Source: Meishania litoralis
GTDB taxonomy: Bacteria; Bacteroidota; Bacteroidia; Flavobacteriales; Flavobacteriaceae
Reading direction: 5' to 3'
Assembly: GCF_042611095.1 (NCBI RefSeq)
Contig: NZ_JBHFPV010000002.1
Location: 124,001-188,000, forward strand
Length of the DNA: 64,000 bases
Position 1 is the stretch's first letter. Each line of letters begins with the position of its first letter. Below are positions 53,244 through 60,588 of the stretch, piece after piece. The position numbers and the translations under genes are program-made. The notes beneath the pieces are model-generated. The model had not been told where the DNA came from and ran no database searches. It worked only from the letters and a program-made list of their open reading frames with translations.

Positions 53244-53990
53244 ATGGGACTTCTCGAGAAGAAAAATGTTATCATAACGGGGGCAAGTAGGGGTATTGGC
53301 ATGGGCATAGCCAAAGTGTTTGCCGAAAATGGGGCAAATGTCGCCTTTACCTATAGTTCAAGTGAAGCTCCGGCTCTGGCGTTGGAAAAGGAACTTTTGG
53401 AAAAAGGTGTCAAGGCCAAGGCGTATAAAAGCAATGCCGCAAGTTTTGCCGACTCAGAAAACCTCGTTTCAAAGGTATTGGAAGACTTCGGGGGTATCGA
53501 TGTACTTGTAAACAATGCGGGGATAACCAAAGACAACCTTTTGATGCGAATGGCGGAAGAAGATTTTGATTCGGTTATCGAAATTAACTTAAAGTCGGTT
53601 TTCAATATGACCAAGGCCGTTCAGCGCACCATGCTAAAACAGCGTAAGGGGTCGATAATCAATATGAGCAGTGTAGTTGGGGTAAAGGGCAATGCCGGTC
53701 AAACCAACTATGCGGCCTCAAAAGCAGGCATGATAGGCTTCACGAAGTCGGTCGCCCTCGAATTGGGATCAAGGAATATACGCTGCAATGCCATAGCCCC
53801 GGGATTTATAGAAACTGAGATGACCGACAAATTAGATGAGAAAACGGTGCAGGGGTGGCGTGACAATATTCCGTTGAAAAGAGGCGGTACCCCTGAAGAT
53901 ATTGCCAACGCATGCCTGTTCTTTGCTTCCGATTTGTCCGCTTACGTTACAGGTCAGGTTCTTAATGTTGACGGGGGAATGTTGACTTGA
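53244..53990 (+). CDS. fabG: 3-oxoacyl-ACP reductase
   Basis: A 248-residue short-chain dehydrogenase. The NADP motif is ITGASRGIGMGIA, NNAG is present, and the Ser-Tyr-Lys catalytic set is in SSVVGV and TNYAASKAGM. NVDGGMLT is the typical C-terminus. It reduces 3-oxoacyl-ACP in fatty acid synthesis. The start at ATG 53244 is fixed by the promoter at 53186-53217 and by the normal N-terminus GLLEKKNVIITG. Confidence 0.9.
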   Translation: MGLLEKKNVIITGASRGIGMGIAKVFAENGANVAFTYSSSEAPALALEKELLEKGVKAKAYKSNAASFADSENLVSKVLEDFGGIDVLVNNAGITKDNLLMRMAEEDFDSVIEINLKSVFNMTKAVQRTMLKQRKGSIINMSSVVGVKGNAGQTNYAASKAGMIGFTKSVALELGSRNIRCNAIAPGFIETEMTDKLDEKTVQGWRDNIPLKRGGTPEDIANACLFFASDLSAYVTGQVLNVDGGMLT

Positions 53991-54065
53991 TCGAGATAGC
54001 CCGTAGTTAGTCTATGATTCAGAACCTATTGGGGCAATGTCTTGACTTGAATTGAATTTTTTTTA

Positions 54066-56093
54066 ATGGATACAAAGACTGTCCTCCTTATCGTTCTTGC
54101 CGGAATTATTGCCTTAGCGGTCGTTGTATTTCAATACTACAAGTATGCCAAGAAAAGAAGGAATTTAGCGGTCATCTTATCCTTTTTGCGTTTTATAGCA
54201 CTATTGGCAATACTCTTATTGCTGATAAATCCCAAATTTTCAAAGCAGGTCTTGACTTTGCAAAAAACCAATTTGATCGTTCTGGCCGATAATTCTTCCT
54301 CGGTCGCATCAGACCGAGAAACCATCGATCAAATCACAGCCTCTATAAAAGGAAGCACCAATATTACAGATCAATTCAATGTTAGCGATTATCGATTTGA
54401 TACCAATCTTAGCGATTCTGACACTTTGGATTTTCAGGGTAAAAATACGAACATCGCTAAGGCCCTTACTTCAATCGGTGATATTTATGCTAAAACGAAC
54501 TCGGCAATCGTAATGTTGACCGACGGCAATCAGACTCTTGGAAAAGATTATTCATTTTATAGTACCAATGAAAAGCTGCCCGTTTTTCCGATTGTTGTCG
54601 GAGACACTACGAGCTATGAGGATTTAAGGGTCGACCAGGTCAACGTTAATCGTTTTGCCTTCCTAAAGAATAGGTACCCCGTTGAAGTTTACGTATCGTA
54701 CAATGGTAATCAAAATGTGACTAGGTCGCTTTCTTTACAGGTTGATGGTAAAGTGGTGCATCGCGAGAACCTATCCTTCTCAAACGATGAGAACTCCAAG
54801 GTGGTAAGCACTTTGTTGGAGGCGCGTTCAGTGGGTACGAAATCAGTGAAGGTAACGATAGCATCATTGGAAAATGAACGTAATGTAATCAACAATGGCA
54901 AAACCGTTGCTGTCGAAGTTATCGATGAAAAAGTGAACGTTGGTATAATTTCGGAAATAAACCATCCGGATATCGGAGCTTTGGTCAAGGCAATTGAAAG
55001 TAATGAGCAACGCACCGTTTCAGTAATGAAACCGCCGCTTGCGACAGAAGAACTCGAAGAAATAGACCTTTTTGTACTTTATCAACCGCGTACGACCTTT
55101 AAAGCCGTTTTTGAATATATAGAAAGAAGCAAGGCAGCAACGATTATCGTTAATGGAGCGCATACCGATTGGCGTTTTTTCGGTTCTATACAGAAAAATT
55201 ATGAAGTTAACGACAACGGTATCGTCCAAGAAGTTACACCGGTGCTGAATGCAGCTTTTTCAAAGTACGATATTTCAGAACATTCCTTCGAAGGCTATCC
55301 TCCCTTAGAGAGCGGTGCCGAGCTGATCGGGGCATATGGTGCGAACGATGTGCTTTTGAACATGAGTATAAAAGGTATGGCAATGGATAATCCGTTGATG
55401 TTCGTAACCGACTTGGGCAACCACAAAAAAGCGTATATCATGGGTGAAAACCTATGGAAATGGCGTATGCACTGTTATAGGGAAAACCAGGACTTCAAAA
55501 ATTTCGACGATTTTTTTGGAAAACTGATGGTTTATTTATCCGATAATGACTCAAAGGAGCGGTTGCAGGTTGACTACCGTACAGTCTATGAAGGAAGCAA
55601 TGATGTCAAAATTTCGGCGACGTATTTCGATGAAGCGTTTCTTTTTGATCCCAATGCCAGCATTCAATTGAGCATCAAGGGCAAAGACAATGGTGTTTCG
55701 ACCGAAATACCGATGTTGCTGAAAGAAAATGTTTATGAAGCAGATCTTTCGAATCTGGGTGAGGGGCAATACGATTTTACGCTTACCGTAAAAGAAGAAA
55801 ATCGTTCGAAGTCGGGATCCTTCACCATTTTGGATTTCGATGTCGAACAACAATTTCTTTCAAGTGATTATAAAAAATTAGAGCGGCTTGCGAACACTAG
55901 TGGCGGTAAGCTTTTTTTTCCTTCCCAGATTGAAGATATGATTGAAAATGTAACAAGCGACCAGCGTTTCAGACCTATTCAGAGTAGCGTTAAAAATGTC
56001 GTATCTTTAATCGATTTTCGCGTGCTATTGGGCTTGATCGTCGCTGCTCTTGCGATGGAATGGTTTATTAGAAAGTATAACGGATTAACATAA
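54066..56093 (+). CDS. membrane protein with von Willebrand A-like domain
   Basis: A 675-residue protein with two N-terminal transmembrane helices (about 5-23 and 37-57). A VWA-like domain follows, with its MIDAS-like motif at VLADNSSSVASD and MLTDGNQTLG downstream. Next come several beta-rich Ig-like regions and a last helix near residues 648-667 (FRVLLGLIVAALAMEWFI). The bulk would lie in the periplasm. It resembles Bat/aerotolerance-type membrane proteins, but no such partners are adjacent. The prohibitin-like gene follows after 11 bp. Function is unknown. Confidence 0.75.
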   Translation: MDTKTVLLIVLAGIIALAVVVFQYYKYAKKRRNLAVILSFLRFIALLAILLLLINPKFSKQVLTLQKTNLIVLADNSSSVASDRETIDQITASIKGSTNITDQFNVSDYRFDTNLSDSDTLDFQGKNTNIAKALTSIGDIYAKTNSAIVMLTDGNQTLGKDYSFYSTNEKLPVFPIVVGDTTSYEDLRVDQVNVNRFAFLKNRYPVEVYVSYNGNQNVTRSLSLQVDGKVVHRENLSFSNDENSKVVSTLLEARSVGTKSVKVTIASLENERNVINNGKTVAVEVIDEKVNVGIISEINHPDIGALVKAIESNEQRTVSVMKPPLATEELEEIDLFVLYQPRTTFKAVFEYIERSKAATIIVNGAHTDWRFFGSIQKNYEVNDNGIVQEVTPVLNAAFSKYDISEHSFEGYPPLESGAELIGAYGANDVLLNMSIKGMAMDNPLMFVTDLGNHKKAYIMGENLWKWRMHCYRENQDFKNFDDFFGKLMVYLSDNDSKERLQVDYRTVYEGSNDVKISATYFDEAFLFDPNASIQLSIKGKDNGVSTEIPMLLKENVYEADLSNLGEGQYDFTLTVKEENRSKSGSFTILDFDVEQQFLSSDYKKLERLANTSGGKLFFPSQIEDMIENVTSDQRFRPIQSSVKNVVSLIDFRVLLGLIVAALAMEWFIRKYNGLT

Positions 56094-56104
56094 AAAAGAA
56101 CAGA

Positions 56105-56920
56105 ATGGAAAGATTGCCAAAAATTGCATTACCAGTCGTATTCGTATTGATCGCATTGGTAATTCTGATTTCAAAATCCGCTGTTACCATAGGTTCAGGT
56201 GAAGCGGGAGTACTTTACAAAACTTTCGGTGGCGGGGTCGTCACCGATGAGCCGCCATTGGGAGAGGGTTTTCATATTGTGGCACCATGGAACAAAGTAT
56301 ATGTTTATGAAGTCAGGCAACAAGAGGTATTTGAAAAAATGAAGGTACTCTCTTCAAACGGACTTGATATACAGCTCGATGCCTCGACTTGGTTCCAGCC
56401 CAAATATCAAGACTTGGGAAAGCTGCACCAAGAAAAAAGCGAACAATATATAGAGCGTATTTTGCTGCCTGCTATACGTTCGGCGGCTCGTAGCGTTGTA
56501 GGCCGATATACGCCCGAGCAACTCTATTCCAGCAAACGCGATGCCATACAGGTCGAAATTTATGAGGAAACCAAGAAAATAGTTGACGACCAATACATTC
56601 AATTGAACGAAGTGCTTATTAGGGATGTTACGCTACCCCCAACCATTAAAGAGGCCATTGAAAGGAAGTTAAAACAAGAGCAAGAGTCCTTGGAGTATGA
56701 GTTTCGATTGGTCACTGCAGAAAAAGAGGCCGAAAAAGTTCGTATCGAGGCGCAGGGAAAGGCCGATGCCAACAAAATACTCAGTGCCTCGCTTACCGAT
56801 AAGATCCTTCAGGACAAAGGTATCGACGCTACCTTGAAATTATCGGAATCGCCGAATGCCAAAGTCGTGGTAGTAGGTTCGGGCGATTCGGGATTGCCAT
56901 TGATCTTGGGCAATAACTAG
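56105..56920 (+). CDS. prohibitin/SPFH family membrane protein
   Basis: A 271-residue protein with one N-terminal transmembrane helix (residues 8-26) and an SPFH domain (GEAGVLYKTFGGGV, then GEGFHIVAPWNKVYVYEVRQQEV). A long charged helix from about residue 175 (KEAIERKLKQEQESLEYEF) leads to the C-terminus. Such proteins form ring or scaffold assemblies at the membrane, often with FtsH or other proteases. It is cotranscribed with the VWA gene. Confidence 0.87.
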   Translation: MERLPKIALPVVFVLIALVILISKSAVTIGSGEAGVLYKTFGGGVVTDEPPLGEGFHIVAPWNKVYVYEVRQQEVFEKMKVLSSNGLDIQLDASTWFQPKYQDLGKLHQEKSEQYIERILLPAIRSAARSVVGRYTPEQLYSSKRDAIQVEIYEETKKIVDDQYIQLNEVLIRDVTLPPTIKEAIERKLKQEQESLEYEFRLVTAEKEAEKVRIEAQGKADANKILSASLTDKILQDKGIDATLKLSESPNAKVVVVGSGDSGLPLILGNN

Positions 56921-56943
56921 ATTTTGTTTGCTTTATAAGCTTA

Positions 56944-56970
56944 GAACAATGAATATGTTCAATTTTGAAC
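56944..56970. promoter_or_regulatory. GAAC/GTTC dyads upstream of the histidine promoter
   Basis: GAACA (56944-56948) pairs with TGTTC (56956-56960), and GTTCAA (56957-56962) pairs with TTGAAC (56965-56970). The overlapping dyads lie between the prohibitin gene and the his promoter. They may be an operator or the 3' hairpin of the upstream gene. Confidence 0.4.
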
Positions 56971-56977
56971 TTTTCTT

Positions 56978-57006
56978 TTGAGAATTGAAAATAAGTTTTA
57001 CATTTA
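56978..57006 (+). promoter_or_regulatory. probable promoter of the histidine operon
   Basis: TTG at 56978-56980, an 18-bp spacer and TACATTTA at 56999-57006, one base off the TAnnTTTG consensus. Transcription would begin around 57012-57014, immediately at or before the leader-peptide ATG, so the leader RNA may be leaderless or nearly so. Confidence 0.5.
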
Positions 57007-57013
57007 CACCATC

Positions 57014-57067
57014 ATGAGGAACAATAATACACATCATCATTTTTACCGTTGCGCTCAAGCGAGGTAA
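57014..57067 (+). CDS. hisL: histidine operon leader peptide
   Basis: A 17-residue reading frame, ATG 57014 to TAA 57065-57067. It encodes MRNNNTHHHFYRCAQAR, with three consecutive CAT codons at 57032-57040. It lies 30 bp upstream of a strong intrinsic terminator and about 100 bp upstream of hisG. The position and His run are those of an attenuation leader peptide. The stop codon falls inside the segment that can form the antiterminator (see next entry), as the mechanism requires. It is too short for ordinary gene prediction. Attenuation of his operons in some Bacteroidota has been proposed by comparative genomics. Confidence 0.88.
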   Translation: MRNNNTHHHFYRCAQAR

Positions 57068-57108
57068 AAATGTATTGTAGTATTACAACATAAATATAAC
57101 CCGTTTGA
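57044..57108 (+). promoter_or_regulatory. alternative leader RNA hairpins of the his attenuator
   Basis: Protector hairpin: TACC (57044-57047) pairs with GGTA (57063-57066), and TTGC (57049-57052) pairs with GCGA (57059-57062), including one G-U pair. Antiterminator: TCAAGCGAGGT (57055-57065) pairs with ACCCGTTTGA (57099-57108), with one G-U pair and one bulged A. The antiterminator uses the 5' arm of the terminator, so the two are exclusive. A ribosome stalled on the His codons would break the protector and free the antiterminator. One finishing at the stop codon would cover it. Confidence 0.75.
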
Positions 57109-57130
57109 GAAATCAAACGGGTTTTGTTTT
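57098..57130 (+). terminator. his attenuator terminator
   Basis: AACCCGTTTGA (57098-57108), GAAA tetraloop, TCAAACGGGTT (57113-57123), then TTGTTTT. It has a perfect 11-bp stem, followed 38 bp later by the hisG ATG. Confidence 0.92.
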
Positions 57131-57168
57131 TAAACCAATTTGGTTCTCTCGAGCACAAAAAAAACAAA

Positions 57169-58026
57169 ATGACCAAAATAAGGATCGCCATACAAAAGTC
57201 GGGAAGGCTCAATGAAGACTCACTAAGTATGCTAAAAGATTGTGGAATCTCGATCGATAACGGCAAAGATCAGCTCAAGGCCAATGCCAGAAATTTTCCT
57301 TTGGAGGTATTCTATCTGCGCAATGGTGATATTCCGCAATATTTGCGCGATGGCGTAGTCGATATCGCCATTATTGGCGAGAATGTATTGATCGAAAAAG
57401 GCGAAGATATCGACGTGGTCGAAAAATTGGGCTTTTCAAAATGTAAGGTTTCGTTGGCTGTCCCAAAGGCGATGAAATACGGTTCAATTAATGATTTTGA
57501 AGGAAAACGTATCGCGACGAGCTACCCGAATACCGTCCGTAACTATCTAAACGAAAAAGGGGTAAAGGCCGAATTGCACATTATCAATGGTTCTGTCGAG
57601 ATTGCCCCGAACATAGGGTTGGCCGATGCCATTTGCGATATCGTTTCCAGCGGAAGTACTTTGTTCAAGAATAATCTGAAAGAAGTCGAAGTCATGCTGA
57701 AAAGTGAAGCGGTATTGGCGGTTTCTCCAAAAATATCCGAAGAGCGAAAGAAAATCCTAAAGAAAATCCAATTCAGGATTAAGTCCGTTTTACAGGCACG
57801 TCAATCAAAATATGTCTTGATGAACGCTCCGAACGATAAATTGGATGCGGTCTTAAGACTATTGCCCGGTATGCGTAGCCCAACGGTACTGCCGTTGGCC
57901 GAAGAGGGATGGAGCTCGGTACATACTGTCATCAATCGGGATACTTTTTGGGAAGTTATCGATGAACTAAAACAGGCGGGCGCCGAAGGTATCTTGGTCT
58001 GCCCGATCGAGAAAATGGTGCTCTAG
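57169..58026 (+). CDS. hisG: ATP phosphoribosyltransferase
   Basis: A 285-residue long-form HisG, first enzyme of histidine synthesis (ATP plus PRPP). KIRIAIQKSGRLNEDSLSML begins the protein. DIVSSGSTLFKNNLKEVE is the PRPP-binding region and the C-terminal ACT-like regulatory domain spans about residues 210-285. ATG 57169 is the start. A TTG at 57124 in the same frame lies inside the terminator and is rejected. Expression is probably controlled by the attenuator upstream. Histidine feedback through the C-terminal domain is known for the long form. Confidence 0.95.
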   Translation: MTKIRIAIQKSGRLNEDSLSMLKDCGISIDNGKDQLKANARNFPLEVFYLRNGDIPQYLRDGVVDIAIIGENVLIEKGEDIDVVEKLGFSKCKVSLAVPKAMKYGSINDFEGKRIATSYPNTVRNYLNEKGVKAELHIINGSVEIAPNIGLADAICDIVSSGSTLFKNNLKEVEVMLKSEAVLAVSPKISEERKKILKKIQFRIKSVLQARQSKYVLMNAPNDKLDAVLRLLPGMRSPTVLPLAEEGWSSVHTVINRDTFWEVIDELKQAGAEGILVCPIEKMVL

Positions 58027-58100
58027 GTTACACCCGATTTCTCTGAATAGGAGAAAAAAAATAAAGGATGATAGATAAAATGAATAGATATAATAATACA

Positions 58101-58136
58101 AAGCCCTGCCCCTTCGGGGGAGTTAGAGGGGGCTTT
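58101..58136. repeat. C/G-rich palindromic repeat, copy 1 (before hisD)
   Basis: The unit reads AAGCCCTGCCCCTTCGGGGG followed by AGTTAGAGGGGGCTTT. It has a CCCC-TTCG-GGGG hairpin and an outer AAGCCC/GGGCTT pairing. Copy 2 follows directly. The same unit appears inside hisB and hisH. Confidence 0.8.
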
Positions 58137-58140
58137 CGAA

Positions 58141-58171
58141 TCCTCCTCCTTTGGGGGAGTTAGAGGGGGCT
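58141..58171. repeat. C/G-rich palindromic repeat, copy 2 (abutting hisD)
   Basis: TCCTCCTCCTTTGGGGGAGT followed by TAGAGGGGGCT, the same unit as copy 1 with a CTCC/GGAG stem. It ends directly at the hisD ATG (58173), so its G-rich end lies where a ribosome-binding site would be. Confidence 0.8.
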
Positions 58172-58172
58172 T

Positions 58173-59456
58173 ATGCAAAAAATATATAATCCATTAAGGG
58201 AAGATTGGAAAGCCGTTTTAAAACGGCCTACCCAAACTGTTGACGACATCGAAGAAACCGTTGAATCGATTTTTTCCGAAGTACACGAAAATGGGGATGC
58301 CGTTCTTAAAAAATATACCGAAAAATTCGATGGGGCTCGTCTGAAGGATTTTTCAGTAGCCCAAAGTGAACTGAAAGAAGCAAAGGCATTGGTTTCTCAA
58401 GAATTGCAACATGCAATTCAGCTGGCCAAAAAAAATATCGAGACCTTTCACAAAGCCCAAAGAACAAATAGGGTAGAAGTCGAAACTGTAAACGGAGTAC
58501 GATGCTGGCAAGAAAAAAGGCCGATACAAAAAGTCGGACTCTATATTCCCGGGGGAACGGCACCTTTGTTTTCAACAATTTTGATGTTAGCGGTTCCGGC
58601 GAACATCGCGGGTTGCGAAGAAGTGGTTTTATGTACACCTCCAGGTTCCGATGGTAAGGTCGATCCGGCTATTCTATATGCAGCGGATCTTTGTGGTGTA
58701 ACGCAGATTTTTAAAGTTGGTGGAATCCAGGCCATTGCGGCGATGACCTTTGGTACTGAAAGCATTCCTCAAGTATACAAAATTTTTGGCCCGGGAAACC
58801 AATACGTAACGGTAGCCAAACAGTTGGCCACTAAATATGGGGTGGCCATCGATATGCCTGCGGGGCCGAGCGAACTATTGGTCGTTGCCGATGATTCGGC
58901 AGATGCTTCCTTTGTGGCTTCCGATCTGTTGAGCCAGGCCGAGCATGGTGTAGATAGTCAGGTAATCTTAGTATCTACCTCAAAAACGATGTTGGATAAG
59001 GTCGAGTGGGAAGTGGAACTTCAGTTGAACGAACTACCGAGAAAGGAAATCGCAGGGAAAGCTATAGCGAACAGTAAATTGATCTTTATGGAAGACGATG
59101 CCAATGCATTGGAACTGATCAACGAATATGGCCCGGAACATTTGATTATCTGTACCGAAAATGAAAATTTTTATAGTAATGGAATCAAGAATGCGGGGTC
59201 GGTTTTTATAGGCAATTACACCCCCGAAAGTGCAGGTGACTATGCCTCGGGCACCAATCATACCCTGCCAACCAACGGATACGCCAAACAGTATGGTGGT
59301 GTAAACCTCGATAGTTTTATGAAGAGTATGACCTTTCAAAAAATAAGTAAGGAGGGCATTCAGAAAATCGGTGGTGCCATTGAATCGATGGCCGAGGCCG
59401 AAGGTTTGCAGGCACATAAAAATGCGGTTACACTGCGATTGAAGAGTTTAGAATAG
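58173..59456 (+). CDS. hisD: histidinol dehydrogenase
   Basis: A 427-residue NAD- and zinc-dependent enzyme oxidising histidinol to histidine in two steps. Motifs are GLYIPGGTAPLFSTILMLAVPA, KIFGPGNQYVTVAKQ and DMPAGPSELLVVADDSADA. EHGVDSQVILVS and the C-terminal NHTLPTNGYAKQYGGVNLDSF complete it. Its ATG immediately follows palindromic repeat copy 2, and the spacer from hisG holds only two repeat copies and AT-rich DNA. Confidence 0.95.
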   Translation: MQKIYNPLREDWKAVLKRPTQTVDDIEETVESIFSEVHENGDAVLKKYTEKFDGARLKDFSVAQSELKEAKALVSQELQHAIQLAKKNIETFHKAQRTNRVEVETVNGVRCWQEKRPIQKVGLYIPGGTAPLFSTILMLAVPANIAGCEEVVLCTPPGSDGKVDPAILYAADLCGVTQIFKVGGIQAIAAMTFGTESIPQVYKIFGPGNQYVTVAKQLATKYGVAIDMPAGPSELLVVADDSADASFVASDLLSQAEHGVDSQVILVSTSKTMLDKVEWEVELQLNELPRKEIAGKAIANSKLIFMEDDANALELINEYGPEHLIICTENENFYSNGIKNAGSVFIGNYTPESAGDYASGTNHTLPTNGYAKQYGGVNLDSFMKSMTFQKISKEGIQKIGGAIESMAEAEGLQAHKNAVTLRLKSLE

Positions 59457-59493
59457 TTGTATGGTTGAACCATCATGTCAATCGGAACCGAAC

Positions 59494-59519
59494 TGTCACA
59501 TCGAGCGCAGTCGAGATGT
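59494..59519. repeat. GAGCGCAGTCGA palindromic repeat upstream of hisC
   Basis: TGTCACATCGAGCGCAGTCG then AGATGT, with ACATC/GATGT arms. This repeat type is widely dispersed in flavobacterial genomes. Here it fills the hisD-hisC spacer, and an open frame reading through it joins hisC. Confidence 0.8.
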
Positions 59520-59540
59520 AATATCGATAATGAAGAATCA

Positions 59541-60584
59541 ATGAAGTTCAATTTAGAAAATATAATCAGGGAAAATGTCAAAGGCCTAAAACCCTATTCC
59601 TCGGCGCGCGATGAGTATGTTTCCGATGGGTCCGAGATGGTTTTCTTGGATGCCAATGAGAATCCGTTCGACAATGGGGTCAATAGGTATCCCGATCCAC
59701 AACAACGTGGTTTGAAAACGGTCTTGGCCGAACAGAAGAAGCTGGACCAGAGGAACATTCTTTTGGGCAATGGCAGTGACGAAGTATTGGATCTGTTGTT
59801 TCGCGCGTTCTGCGAGCCCAAAACCGACAACATCATTACATTGCCGCCGACTTATGGAATGTACAAAGTATTGGCCGGCACCAATGATATCGAAAATCGA
59901 GAGGTTCTATTGACCACAGATTTTCAGTTGAATGTCGATTCCATTCTGAAACAAGTTGATTCTTATACCAAACTGATCTTTATCTGCTCACCGAACAATC
60001 CCACCGGAAACAGTTTTGATGAAGCTTCTATCTTGAAATTGCTGAAAAGTTTTACGGGATTGGTCATCATCGACGAGGCTTATATCGATTTTTCCGAACA
60101 GACGAGTTGGGTCTCGCGCTTGAAAGAATTTCCGAACCTTGTGGTAACCCAGACACTTTCAAAAGCCTACGGCATGGCCGGAATCCGCTTGGGCATTTGT
60201 ATCGCATCCGAAGCTATTATTTCCGTATTGAACAAAATAAAACCGCCCTATAATGTCAATGAACTGACACAGGCCTATGCACTAAAACGGGTGGCGAATA
60301 TTTTAAGGATCCAATCCGAAGTGACCGAACTCCTCGAACAAAAAAGATTGTTGCTCCAGGTTTTGCCAAAGGTTTCGTTCGTAAAAAAGGTATATCCCTC
60401 CGATGCCAATTTTTTGTTGGTCAAGGTCGATGATGCCGATAAGCGGTATGAACAATTGTTGAAAAAAGGCGTAGTGGTTCGAAATCGCAGTTCACAACCA
60501 CTATGCGAAAACACCTTGCGTCTTACCATCGGTACTTCCGAAGAGAATATAAAATTGGTTACGGCCTTAAAGAATTTAAGTTAA
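59541..60584 (+). CDS. hisC: histidinol-phosphate aminotransferase
   Basis: A 347-residue class II PLP aminotransferase. SARDEYVSDGSEMVFLDANENP opens the fold. FICSPNNPTGNSF and VIIDEAYIDFSEQ contact PLP. The Schiff-base Lys is in TQTLSKAYGMAGIRLG. I place the start at ATG 59541 (KFNLENIIREN), since the upstream 22 in-frame codons are repeat-derived. It transaminates imidazole-acetol phosphate. Confidence 0.93.
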   Translation: MKFNLENIIRENVKGLKPYSSARDEYVSDGSEMVFLDANENPFDNGVNRYPDPQQRGLKTVLAEQKKLDQRNILLGNGSDEVLDLLFRAFCEPKTDNIITLPPTYGMYKVLAGTNDIENREVLLTTDFQLNVDSILKQVDSYTKLIFICSPNNPTGNSFDEASILKLLKSFTGLVIIDEAYIDFSEQTSWVSRLKEFPNLVVTQTLSKAYGMAGIRLGICIASEAIISVLNKIKPPYNVNELTQAYALKRVANILRIQSEVTELLEQKRLLLQVLPKVSFVKKVYPSDANFLLVKVDDADKRYEQLLKKGVVVRNRSSQPLCENTLRLTIGTSEENIKLVTALKNLS

Positions 60585-60588
60585 AAAT

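Noticed and set aside
57124..57168. Upstream TTG start adding 15 residues to hisG
   Set aside because: The TTG lies within the attenuator terminator, and ATG 57169 gives the normal HisG N-terminus.
56921..57168. T-box or other metabolite riboswitch before hisG
   Set aside because: No T-box consensus or specifier architecture is seen, and the leader peptide with a His run explains the hairpins.
58101..58172. CRISPR-like array
   Set aside because: There are only two tandem repeat units and no unique spacers of regular length. The unit is a dispersed palindrome.
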